From JBBPYC01 sp965218765 (GTDB lineage: Bacteria; Pseudomonadota; Gammaproteobacteria; Burkholderiales; Burkholderiaceae_C), in the NCBI GenBank assembly GCA_965218765.1, contig CBDCLU010000006.1:248001-312000 (forward strand): DNA of 64,000 nt. Reading direction: 5' to 3'. The notes under the pieces are model-generated. The model did no database searches. It saw nothing but the letters and a program-made list of their open reading frames with translations, and was not told where the DNA came from. Both the position numbers and the translations under genes were made by a program. The first letter of the stretch is position 1; each line of letters begins with the position of its first letter. Positions 42,976-50,920 of the stretch are shown piece by piece.

Positions 42976-44333
42976 ACGAGCTGGCGTCGCGGGCCGCCGG
43001 GGCGGCAGCGATGCTGCTCGGCTATGCGCTGCTGTGCGCGGCGGTGTTCGCGCGGGAACGCCGCCGCCGGCAGGCCGCGCTGCAGGCTGGTCGGACGCTC
43101 GCCCAGATCGGGCCGCAGCCGGCCGTGCTGGTGGCGTTCGCAAGCCAGACCGGCCAGGCCGAGGCTATCGCTTGGCGCACCGCGCGCAGCCTGCACGCGG
43201 CGGGCGAGGCGGTGCGGGTGCTGGCGCTCGACCAGGTCGATGCCGCGCTGCTGGTCGAGACGCGCCGTGCGCTGTTCATCGCCAGCACCTACGGCGAGGG
43301 CGACCCGCCCGACGGCGCCAGCCGGTTCGCCGATGCGGTGATGCGTGCGACGCCGTCACTGCCCGGCCTGCGCTTCGCGGTGCTCGCGCTCGGCAGCCGC
43401 GAATACGCGCATTTCTGCGGTTTCGGACGCACGCTCGATCGCTGGCTGCAGGCCACCGGCGCCACGCCGATCGCCGCGCGCATCGACGTGGACAACGGCG
43501 ACGTGGCGGCGCTGGACGCATGGCAGCGGCTGTGGGGCGGGCCGGACCGGGAGCTGCCGCACGACGACGAGCCGGCTCCGGCCGCATGGCAGCTGGTCGC
43601 GCGCACCCGGCTCAACGACGGCAGCCTCGGCGCACCGTTGTACGAGCTGGGTTTCGCGGCCGCCTCCGACCTGGCCATGCATTGGGAATCGGGCGATCTC
43701 GCGCAGCTGTCGCTCGACGGCGACCACGGCCGGCCACGCGACTATTCGATCGCTTCGGTGCCGGCCGATGGCCGGCTCGAGCTGCTGGTGCGCCAGGAAC
43801 TGCACGACGATGGTTCGCTCGGCGCGGCCTCGGGCCTGCTCACGGTGTGCCTGGCGGTCGGCGAGCGGGTGCGCCTGCGCGTGCGGCCGCATCGCCGCTT
43901 CCGGCTCGAGGACAACGCGGCGCGCCCGCTGATCCTGATCGGCAACGGCACCGGGCTGGCGGGCCTGCGCGGCCATCTGCGCGCACGTGCCGCGGCGGGC
44001 CGGACGGCGAACTGGCTGCTGTTCGGCGAGCGCCAGGCGGCGCATGACTTCCTGTGCCGGGGGGAGATCGAGCGCTGGCAAGCCAACGGCGTGCTGGAGC
44101 GGCTCGACATGGTGTTCTCGCGCGATACCCCCGACCGGCCCTACGTGCAGCATCGGCTGCTCGACGCCGGCGCTGCCGTGCGCGAGTGGGTCGGACGCGG
44201 TGCCGCGCTGTATGTCTGCGGCAGCTTGGCCGGCATGGCTGCGGGCGTCGATGCGGCGTTGCGCGAGGTGCTCGGCAGCCCGGAACTCGACGAACTGGCA
44301 CGAGCCGGCCGCTACCGGCGCGATGTTTATTGA
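42972..44333 (+). CDS. membrane-anchored flavodoxin/NADPH-flavin reductase (CysJ-like)
   Basis: A 453-residue diflavin reductase. An N-terminal membrane helix (AAAMLLGYALLCAAVFA) is followed by a flavodoxin domain (VLVAFASQTGQAEAIAW, STYGEGDPPDGASRFADA). An FAD domain with RDYSIAS follows, then an NADPH domain (LILIGNGTGLAGLRG, YVCGSLAGMAAGVDAAL, ending RYRRDVY). It resembles the sulfite-reductase flavoprotein, but the anchor and neighbours suggest it feeds NADPH electrons to the PepSY membrane protein. It overlaps apbE by four bases. Confidence 0.88.
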   Translation: MNELASRAAGAAAMLLGYALLCAAVFARERRRRQAALQAGRTLAQIGPQPAVLVAFASQTGQAEAIAWRTARSLHAAGEAVRVLALDQVDAALLVETRRALFIASTYGEGDPPDGASRFADAVMRATPSLPGLRFAVLALGSREYAHFCGFGRTLDRWLQATGATPIAARIDVDNGDVAALDAWQRLWGGPDRELPHDDEPAPAAWQLVARTRLNDGSLGAPLYELGFAAASDLAMHWESGDLAQLSLDGDHGRPRDYSIASVPADGRLELLVRQELHDDGSLGAASGLLTVCLAVGERVRLRVRPHRRFRLEDNAARPLILIGNGTGLAGLRGHLRARAAAGRTANWLLFGERQAAHDFLCRGEIERWQANGVLERLDMVFSRDTPDRPYVQHRLLDAGAAVREWVGRGAALYVCGSLAGMAAGVDAALREVLGSPELDELARAGRYRRDVY

Positions 44334-44355
44334 GCCTCCAGACGTTCAGTGATCT

Positions 44356-44416
44356 AAAGAGAAAAAGCAGCCCCAGCGCTTGCACATGCTGCGTAGTCAG
44401 CTATTTTTCGGATAGC
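44356..44416 (+). repeat. small dispersed repeat, copy 3
   Basis: AAAAAGCAGCCCCAGCGCTT ... GTCAGCTATTTTTCGGATAGC, related to the elements at 28541 and (inverted) 53989, with which it shares TAGTCAGCTA. It lies between the reductase and the siderophore-receptor gene. Confidence 0.65.
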
Positions 44417-44451
44417 AGACCTGACGCCGGACGAGCGGTCCTTACAGCCGA

Positions 44452-44481
44452 CAAGTCAACCTCAAGTCAACCTCAAGTCAA
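44452..44481. repeat. 11-bp tandem repeat
   Basis: CAAGTCAACCT occurs twice in full and once in part (CAAGTCAA), 31 bp upstream of the Fur box. It could be a by-product of slippage or a regulator site. Confidence 0.8.
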
Positions 44482-44512
44482 TTTCTTCTGGATAAAAAGT
44501 AAAGAAGCGAGT

Positions 44513-44531
44513 GAGAATCATTATCATTCAC
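44513..44531. promoter_or_regulatory. Fur box upstream of the siderophore receptor
   Basis: GAGAATCATTATCATTCAC matches the Fur consensus closely (AATCATTATCATT core). It sits 133 bp before the proposed TTG start, in the promoter region of the TonB-dependent receptor. The remaining sequence of the 331-bp gap is AT-richer than its surroundings and holds no gene. Confidence 0.75.
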
Positions 44532-44664
44532 ATTTATTCGTGGCGTCTGCTTCGATTCAGTTCATCAGCTAACTCCACGCGACTGCCGTCGTCGTCGTGG
44601 TCCGGCCGTTGCGCGACCAGCCATCGAGTTCTCGCTTCGTTTTCTTTTCTTGGGAGAATCTTCC

Positions 44665-47028
44665 TTGGCCTACATCAAGAGCCGCAAGCACGCGGTCGCG
44701 CGTGCCGTTCCCCTGATCCCGGGCGCCACCGCAGCCACTTTGCTGGCCGTCCTGCAGGTCGGCGCACAGGCCCAGCAACGGACACTGCCCGAAGTCCAGG
44801 TCCAGGCCCCATCGGAATTCAAGGCCGAGGAGTCCTCGTCGTCCAAGATGACCGCCCCGCTGGTCGACACGCCCAAAACGGTCACCGTGATTCCGCAGGA
44901 GGTGATCCGGCAGCTCAACGCGACCACGCTGGTCGAGGCGTTGCGTGCAACCCCCGGCATCACGTTCGGAGCCGGCGAAGGCGGCAATCCGCTCGGCGAC
45001 CGTCCGGTGGTGCGCGGCTACGACACGCAGGCGAGCACCTACGTGGACGGCCTGCGCGACATCGCGCCGAGCACGCGCGAGGTGTTCAACCTCGAATCGA
45101 TCGAAGTCATCAAGGGTCCGAACTCCACGGCCGGCGGTCGTGGCGGTGCCGGTGGCACCATCAACCTCTACACCAAGATGCCGCAGAAAGAGAACTTCTT
45201 CATCGGATCCGTCGGCTTGGGCACCGATCGATACCACCGCGAGACGATCGACTGGAACCGCACCTTCGGCGACAGCGGCGCGTTCCGGCTGAATCTGATG
45301 GACTTCGGCGCCGACGTGCCGGGCCGCGACGGTCCGAGCAACAAGCGCTGGGGCATCGCGCCGTCGATCGCCTGGGGGCTCGGCACGCCGACGCGATTTT
45401 CGGCGTCGTATTTCCACCTGCAGACGCGCGACATTCCCGACGGCGGCGCGCCCTACAACCTGCCGTCGGGGTTTCCGAGTTCGGGCGTGTTCGACATCCA
45501 GCCCACCTACGGCGGCAACCGCAACAACTGGTACGGCCTGTACGCGCGGGATTTCCGGTACGACGATTCGGACGCGCTGACGTTCAAGTTCGAGCACGAC
45601 TTCAATCCCGATCTGAAATTCCGCAACATCACGCGGCTGACCGAATCCAGCATGAACTACATCTGGACGCAGCCCGACGACAGCCAGGGCAACGTCGCGC
45701 GCGGCCTGGTCTGGCGCCGCTTCAACGCGAGCGACCGCGCCAGCGACACGTACGCCAACGCGTCGGAGTTCACGGGCAAACTCAGGACCGGCGGCTTCAA
45801 GCACAGCTACACCGCCGGCCTCGAACTATCCCGCGAAAACGCCCGGAACGACACCTACACCCAGCTCAACGCGGCCTATGCGGCGCAGCAGAAATGCCCG
45901 GGCGGCGCGGGCGCCGGCTCCAGTTACGTCTGCACCAGCCTGACGAATCCGAACCCGAACGATCCCTGGCTCGGCGTGTTCGCGCCGGCCGGCAACCCGA
46001 CCGACTACCGCACCGACACGGTGTCGCTGTACGGCTTCGACACCGTCGAGCTGACGCCGCAGTGGCTGCTCAACGGCGGGCTGCGCCTGGATCGCTACAG
46101 CACGCGCCAGACCAGCCCGTTCCCGACCACGACGGCGGCCGGCGGCCTGAGCCTGCCGGTGCGCACCGGCGCGGCGCGCCCCGAGTTCTCGCGCGACGAC
46201 ACGCTGGTCAACCACCAGGTGGGCGCGGTCTACAAGCCGGCGCCAAACGGCAGCATCTACCTGTCGCTCGGCACTTCGTCGCTGCCGGCCGGCAGCGTGC
46301 TCGGGCAAGGCTCCGAGACGCAGGCCCTCGGCGGCACCGTGAACGGCGTGGCCAACAGCCCGATCGACCTGGCGCCCGAGCGCAACCGCAGCGTCGAGCT
46401 CGGCACCAAATGGGACCTGCTGAACCGGCGCCTGTCGCTGACCGGCGCGATCTTCCAGATCGACACCACCAACGCGCGCGTCGTCAACCCGGTCGACGGC
46501 ACGGCCGCGCTGGCGGGCGACAAGCAGGTGCGCGGCTTCGAACTCGGCTTCTCCGGCAACGTCACGCGCCAGGTGCAGGTGTTCGGCGGCTACACCTACC
46601 TCGACAGCAAGAGCAGGAATCTGGGCCTGAGCAGCACCACCAATGCCAGCGGCGCCACCGTCTACGTGCCGAACCCCGCGACCGGCCAGTTGTTTCCGAA
46701 CACGCCGAAGCACAGCGCCAGCCTCTGGGCCTCGTATCAGCCGACGCCGGCGCTGAAGTTCGGCCTCGGCGCGTTCGCCCAAAGCGAAGTCTTCGGCGGC
46801 TACGCGCTGGTGGCGGGCACCGGTGGCCAGACACTGTTGCGCCGCCGCGTGCCGGGCTTCACCCGGTTTGACGCACTGGTCAGCTACGCCGTGACGCGCA
46901 ACTTCAGCCTGCAGCTGAACGCACAGAACTTCACCAACCGGATCTACTACAACACCGCGTATGCGGCGCACTATGCAAACCTGGCGCCAGGGCGATCCTT
47001 CGTGCTGACCGGCACGTATGCGTTCTAG
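44665..47028 (+). CDS. TonB-dependent siderophore receptor (Fiu/PiuA-like)
   Basis: A 787-residue outer-membrane receptor. The signal region ends at VGAQAQQ. The plug domain shows VDTPKTVTVIPQEVIRQLNA, RPVVRGYDTQASTYVDGLRD and IEVIKGPNSTAGGRGGAGG. The beta-barrel ends with the required C-terminal aromatic, FVLTGTYAF. The start is TTG 44665, seven bases after GGGAGA; a TTG at 44650 is also in frame. Similarity is to catecholate receptors such as Fiu. The piuC gene following it is the typical Fiu/PiuA neighbour, and the Fur box predicts induction by iron limitation. Confidence 0.93.
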   Translation: MAYIKSRKHAVARAVPLIPGATAATLLAVLQVGAQAQQRTLPEVQVQAPSEFKAEESSSSKMTAPLVDTPKTVTVIPQEVIRQLNATTLVEALRATPGITFGAGEGGNPLGDRPVVRGYDTQASTYVDGLRDIAPSTREVFNLESIEVIKGPNSTAGGRGGAGGTINLYTKMPQKENFFIGSVGLGTDRYHRETIDWNRTFGDSGAFRLNLMDFGADVPGRDGPSNKRWGIAPSIAWGLGTPTRFSASYFHLQTRDIPDGGAPYNLPSGFPSSGVFDIQPTYGGNRNNWYGLYARDFRYDDSDALTFKFEHDFNPDLKFRNITRLTESSMNYIWTQPDDSQGNVARGLVWRRFNASDRASDTYANASEFTGKLRTGGFKHSYTAGLELSRENARNDTYTQLNAAYAAQQKCPGGAGAGSSYVCTSLTNPNPNDPWLGVFAPAGNPTDYRTDTVSLYGFDTVELTPQWLLNGGLRLDRYSTRQTSPFPTTTAAGGLSLPVRTGAARPEFSRDDTLVNHQVGAVYKPAPNGSIYLSLGTSSLPAGSVLGQGSETQALGGTVNGVANSPIDLAPERNRSVELGTKWDLLNRRLSLTGAIFQIDTTNARVVNPVDGTAALAGDKQVRGFELGFSGNVTRQVQVFGGYTYLDSKSRNLGLSSTTNASGATVYVPNPATGQLFPNTPKHSASLWASYQPTPALKFGLGAFAQSEVFGGYALVAGTGGQTLLRRRVPGFTRFDALVSYAVTRNFSLQLNAQNFTNRIYYNTAYAAHYANLAPGRSFVLTGTYAF

Positions 47029-47127
47029 GCCGCCTCGGCTGCGGCCGGCCGGCGCGCTGGCCGGTGCCCGGACGCAGCCTCGCAGGACCGCCGAAGGTGC
47101 GCGTTTGAAAGCGAGATACGGTCCGGC

Positions 47128-47805
47128 ATGATGCTGCACGTTCCCGCCGTGCTGGACCGCGCGCAGGTGCAGAGCCTGCGCGCACGACTCGACGCCGCCG
47201 AGTGGAGCGATGGCCGCGCCACGGTCGGCGACCAGGGCGCGCAGGTCAAACGCAACCGCCAGCTCGACCCGGATGCGGCGCTGACCCGGGCGCTGGGCAG
47301 CGAAATCCTCGCGGCGCTCGGACGCCACGCGCTGTTCTTTTCGGCCGCACTGCCACTGCGCTTTCTGCCGCCGCTGTTCAACCGCTATGAAGGCGGCGAG
47401 CACTACGGGCTGCACATCGACGGCGCGGTGCGGCGCCTGTCCGGCGGAGAGCAGCTGCGCACCGACCTGTCCTGCACTCTGTTTCTCGGCGATCCGGAAG
47501 ACTATGAAGGCGGCGAACTCGAAGTGGTCGACACCTACGGCGTGCACGAGGTCAAGTTGCCGGCGGGCGACCTGATCCTGTATCCGTCGACCAGCCTGCA
47601 CCAGGTGCTGCCCGTGACGGGCGGCGTACGCATCTGCGCTTTCTTTTGGCTGCAAAGCATGGTGCGCGACAACCACCGGCGCGGCCTGCTGTTCGCGCTG
47701 GACCAGAGCATCCAGTCGCTGCGCGCGCGCCATGGCGACTCCCCGGAAACCGTCGCGCTGGCCGGTCACTACCACAATCTGCTGCGGATGTGGACCGAGG
47801 TGTAG
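47128..47805 (+). CDS. piuC: PKHD-type Fe(II)/2-oxoglutarate hydroxylase PiuC
   Basis: A 225-residue Fe(II)-dependent dioxygenase of the PiuC/YbiX family. The iron ligands lie in HYGLHIDGAVRR (HxD) and TSLHQVLPV (distal His), and the 2-oxoglutarate Arg in GGVRICAFFWLQS. The family is regularly linked to TonB-dependent catecholate receptors and thought to act in siderophore or iron handling. It follows the receptor by 99 bp on the same strand. A short alternative start at the second ATG is possible. Confidence 0.93.
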   Translation: MMLHVPAVLDRAQVQSLRARLDAAEWSDGRATVGDQGAQVKRNRQLDPDAALTRALGSEILAALGRHALFFSAALPLRFLPPLFNRYEGGEHYGLHIDGAVRRLSGGEQLRTDLSCTLFLGDPEDYEGGELEVVDTYGVHEVKLPAGDLILYPSTSLHQVLPVTGGVRICAFFWLQSMVRDNHRRGLLFALDQSIQSLRARHGDSPETVALAGHYHNLLRMWTEV

Positions 47806-47871
47806 CGGCCGGCGTCTCATCCGGCAACCTGGGCCGTCTCGGGTCGAGCCCCTGAGTTACCCTGGCACACC

Positions 47872-48459
47872 ATGAACACCGAACGCGAAAAGATGATCGC
47901 CGGCGAGCTGTACGACCCGCACGACGAGGCGCTGGTGGCCGGCCGCAAGCGCGCCCGCGACCTTTGCTGGGCGCTGAATGCGACGAGCGAGGATCAGGCC
48001 GATGAGCGCCGCCGGCTGCTGCGCGACCTGTTCGGGCAGGGCGGGGATTCGGCCTGGATGCAGCCGCCGTTCTACTGCGACTACGGCCGCAACATCGAGC
48101 TCGGCGAGCGTGTCTTCTTCAACTTCAACTGCGTGGTGCTCGACGTGTGCCCGGTGCGCATCGGCAGCTTCACCATGTTCGGGCCGGCGGTGCAGATCTA
48201 CACGGCGCTGCATCCGCTCGATGCGGTGGCGCGGCGCGGCAGGGAATACGGCAGTCCGGTTCGCATCGGCTCGGACGTCTGGGTCGGCGGCGGCGCGATC
48301 ATCCAGCCCGGCGTGACGATCGGCTCGCGCAGCGTGATCGGCGCCGGCAGCGTGGTCACGCGCGACATTCCGGACGATGTGATCGCGGTCGGCAATCCGT
48401 GTCGCGTGCTGCGCTCGATCCAGGATGCGCCGGCCGATGGCCGATCGATGCAGGCTTGA
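47872..48459 (+). CDS. maltose/galactoside-type O-acetyltransferase
   Basis: A 195-residue cytosolic acetyl-CoA-dependent sugar O-acetyltransferase (Maa/NodL/LacA type). An N-terminal Mac domain (EREKMIAGELYDPHDEALVA) precedes the left-handed beta-helix hexapeptides (IELGERVFFNFNCVVLDV, VRIGSDVWVGGGAIIQPGVT). The catalytic His is in IYTALHPLD. In vivo substrates of such proteins are often unknown. It precedes the LysR gene by 20 bp. Confidence 0.88.
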   Translation: MNTEREKMIAGELYDPHDEALVAGRKRARDLCWALNATSEDQADERRRLLRDLFGQGGDSAWMQPPFYCDYGRNIELGERVFFNFNCVVLDVCPVRIGSFTMFGPAVQIYTALHPLDAVARRGREYGSPVRIGSDVWVGGGAIIQPGVTIGSRSVIGAGSVVTRDIPDDVIAVGNPCRVLRSIQDAPADGRSMQA

Positions 48460-48479
48460 GCATCTGAGCAGCGACATCG

Positions 48480-49406
48480 ATGGACCGCCTGCTGTCGATG
48501 CGCACGTTCGCCGAGGTGGTGGATCAGGGCGGCTTCGCGGCGGCCGCGCGCAGCCTGGAGCTGTCGCCTGCGGTCGTGACCCGGCTCGTCGGCGACCTCG
48601 AAGCGCATCTGGGCACACGGCTGCTGCAACGCACCACACGCCGCGTGGCGCTGACCGAAGCCGGCGATGCGTATCTGGCACGGCTGCGGCCGATCCTGGC
48701 CGCGCTCGAAGAAGCCGATCAATCGGCGCTGACCCAGACCCGCGCGATGAGCGGCACCGTGCGCATCGCGGCCACGCCGTCGCTCGCGTTGCACCTGCTG
48801 GCGCCGCTGGCAGCCGAATTCCGGATCGAGCAGCCACAGGTCACGCTCGACGTGCACGTGGAGCTGTCGGCCGAAGCGTTCGTGGAGGATTACGACCTCA
48901 CGCTGCTGGTGGCGGATGCGACGTTCGATGCTGCGGTGGTGGCGCGCCGGCTGATCGACTCGGACCGGCTGCTGTGCGCGGCGCCGCGCTACCTGCAGCG
49001 GGCCGGCACGCCGCGGGAGCCGGCCGATCTGGCCCGGCATGCGGCCGTGACGTTGAAGATCCCGACCGTCCCGGTCGCCAGCGCGTGGCGGATCGAGCGG
49101 ATCGCCGATGCCACTGCGGTCGAAGTCGCCATGCGCAGCGCGTTCGTGAGCAACCATATCGAAGTGCTGCTGCGCGCGGTGCTGGACGGCTGCGGCATCG
49201 GCGCGCTGCCGATGCATCTGGTGGCGCCACACGTTGCGCAGGGCGAGCTGGTCCACCTGCTGCCGGGCTGGCGCAGCGGCCACGGCGTGGTCTATGCGGC
49301 ATTGCCGAGCCGCAAGTTCCTGCCGGCGCGCACGCGTGCGCTGCTCGATTTTTTGCTTAAGCAGACCGAAACGCTGCGCGACGGATCCAAACCGTCAAGC
49401 ACCTGA
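48480..49406 (+). CDS. LysR-family transcriptional regulator
   Basis: A 308-residue regulator. The N-terminal winged HTH (MDRLLSMRTFAEVVDQGGFA, LELSPAVVTRLVGDLEAHLG) is followed by TRRVALTEAGDAYLARLRPI and a periplasmic-binding-like effector domain. It belongs to the large group that acts on aromatic or oxidative-response genes, but the target is not evident. It lies 20 bp after the acetyltransferase gene on the same strand, so it may share a transcript with it. Confidence 0.88.
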   Translation: MDRLLSMRTFAEVVDQGGFAAAARSLELSPAVVTRLVGDLEAHLGTRLLQRTTRRVALTEAGDAYLARLRPILAALEEADQSALTQTRAMSGTVRIAATPSLALHLLAPLAAEFRIEQPQVTLDVHVELSAEAFVEDYDLTLLVADATFDAAVVARRLIDSDRLLCAAPRYLQRAGTPREPADLARHAAVTLKIPTVPVASAWRIERIADATAVEVAMRSAFVSNHIEVLLRAVLDGCGIGALPMHLVAPHVAQGELVHLLPGWRSGHGVVYAALPSRKFLPARTRALLDFLLKQTETLRDGSKPSST

Positions 49407-49659
49407 CAGCCGGCTGAAAAGGTCGTTGCAGCCGGAATTCAAGTGGGCGATTAATTTCGATTTCTGCAATGATGAATTGATTGAGAGCCTGTTTTTAATC
49501 TAATTCAGCAAGAGTAAAGTTCACCCCATCGATGAGCCGCAGCCACAGTTGAACGACTCACCGAGGCTGGACAGACGGGACCAACGAAGCCCGCCGATGC
49601 CCGGGAAACTTACTCATCAACTGAAGTGAAACAGGACTTTTTTTCCCAAGGAAATCATC

Positions 49660-50124
49660 ATGAACATGAAGTTCGCATCCGCCATCGTCATCGCCTCTGC
49701 CGCACTGGGCGCTTCCAGCAGCTTCGCCTTCGGCACCAGCCACGACAACGGTGTCTGGTCCGCCGGCAACGCCAGCGCCATCGCGCTGAACCCGAATGGC
49801 GACACGGTCACGCAGCCGGCGTTCCACGAAGCGGAAAGCCGTGGCCAGGTCAGTAACAGCGTCGCGCAGAACCGCGCCGTGCTGACCGCAGTGGCGGTCA
49901 ACCCGCAAGGCCCGGCCGTGGTCCAGCAGCCGGTCTTCCAGGCTCAGCAGACCCGCGCTGCGGTCCGCCGGGAAGTCGCACAGACCCGCACCGTGCTGCC
50001 GGCGGTGGCGCTGAACCCGAACGGTGACGATGCGTTGCCGCCATCGGTCGCCCAGCGCCGCGTGACGCCGCAACCGGTGCTGGCCGCAAGCGTGCGTGAC
50101 GGCAGCCGCTTCGGCGCCGAGTAA
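49660..50124 (+). CDS. small secreted protein with internal repeats
   Basis: A 154-residue exported protein. The signal peptide is MNMKFASAIVIASAALGASS with cleavage near SFA. The mature part contains about three copies of a roughly 45-residue degenerate unit: AIALNPNGD, then VAVNPQG, then VALNPNGD, each followed by a PxF or PxV element and an AVR/SVAQ-type segment. No cysteines or known domain. The repeats suggest a binding or structural role outside the inner membrane; the function is unknown. A strong terminator follows, so the gene is a single transcription unit. The 253-bp upstream gap is AT-richer and presumably holds its promoter. Confidence 0.75.
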   Translation: MNMKFASAIVIASAALGASSSFAFGTSHDNGVWSAGNASAIALNPNGDTVTQPAFHEAESRGQVSNSVAQNRAVLTAVAVNPQGPAVVQQPVFQAQQTRAAVRREVAQTRTVLPAVALNPNGDDALPPSVAQRRVTPQPVLAASVRDGSRFGAE

Positions 50125-50160
50125 CGTTCAGCTTGCGGTCCCAGCGACCGCTTCCACACC

Positions 50161-50189
50161 ACCCGCCGGCCACCCCGGCGGGTTTTTTT
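50161..50189 (+). terminator. intrinsic terminator
   Basis: Stem ACCCGCCGG (50161-50169) pairs with CCGGCGGGT (50175-50183) around the loop CCACC, followed by a seven-T run (50183-50189). It ends the secreted-protein transcript 36 bp after its stop. Confidence 0.93.
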
Positions 50190-50242
50190 CGTGTGCCGGT
50201 CGATACTGATGAATTGCCTCTGCGCGCGGCACAATCACCCGC

Positions 50243-50920
50243 ATGCCCTCCCCGATCGACCACCTTCTGTCCAACAATCGCGCCTGGGCCACCACGATGG
50301 AAGCGCAGCGGCCCGGTTTCTTCAGCCGGCTCGCGCAGCAGCAGACGCCCAAATACCTGTGGATCGGCTGCGCCGACAGCCGGGTGCCGGCCAACGAGAT
50401 CACCGGGCTCGATCCCGGCGAGGTGTTCGTGCACCGCAACGTCGCGAATCTGGTCGTGCATTCGGATTTGAACGCGCTGTCGGTGATCCAGTTCGCGGTC
50501 GATCATCTGCACGTCGAACACATCATCGTGGTCGGTCATTACGGTTGCGCGGGCGTGCGCGCCGCGATGCGCGGCACCCGCGTGGGCCTGGCCGACAACT
50601 GGCTGCGCCACCTGCGCGACATCCGGCTGCGGCACCGCGGCCGCATCGAACACCTGCCGGAAGGCGAACGCGAGAACGCACTGTGCGAAGTCAACGTGAT
50701 CGAGCAGGTCGGCAACGTCGCGTGCTCCACGGTGCTGCAGGACGCCTGGGCGCGCGAGCAGGACGTGACGGTGCACGGCTGGGTATACGGCGTGCACGAC
50801 GGCCTGCTGAAAGACCTGGACGTGAGCATGAAGCGCGGCGACGAGCCGGTGGATGTGTTTGCGAATGCGTTGAAGCGCTACCCGCGCGGCCCGGCGCGCG
50901 ATGCGGTGCTGCCGGCATGA
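50243..50920 (+). CDS. can: beta-class carbonic anhydrase
   Basis: A 225-residue zinc enzyme for CO2/bicarbonate exchange in the cytosol. Zinc ligands are in WIGCADSRVPANEITG (Cys, Asp-Arg dyad) and VGHYGCAGVRAA (His, Cys). The conserved GEVFVHRNVANLV is present. It has normal family length. The stop overlaps the aceK start as ATGA, so both are made from one message, an arrangement common in Burkholderiales. Confidence 0.95.
   Translation: MPSPIDHLLSNNRAWATTMEAQRPGFFSRLAQQQTPKYLWIGCADSRVPANEITGLDPGEVFVHRNVANLVVHSDLNALSVIQFAVDHLHVEHIIVVGHYGCAGVRAAMRGTRVGLADNWLRHLRDIRLRHRGRIEHLPEGERENALCEVNVIEQVGNVACSTVLQDAWAREQDVTVHGWVYGVHDGLLKDLDVSMKRGDEPVDVFANALKRYPRGPARDAVLPA

Noticed and set aside
45826..47820. 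664-codon minus-strand frame opposite the siderophore receptor and piuC
   Set aside because: Both plus-strand genes have complete family motifs; the antisense frame has none.
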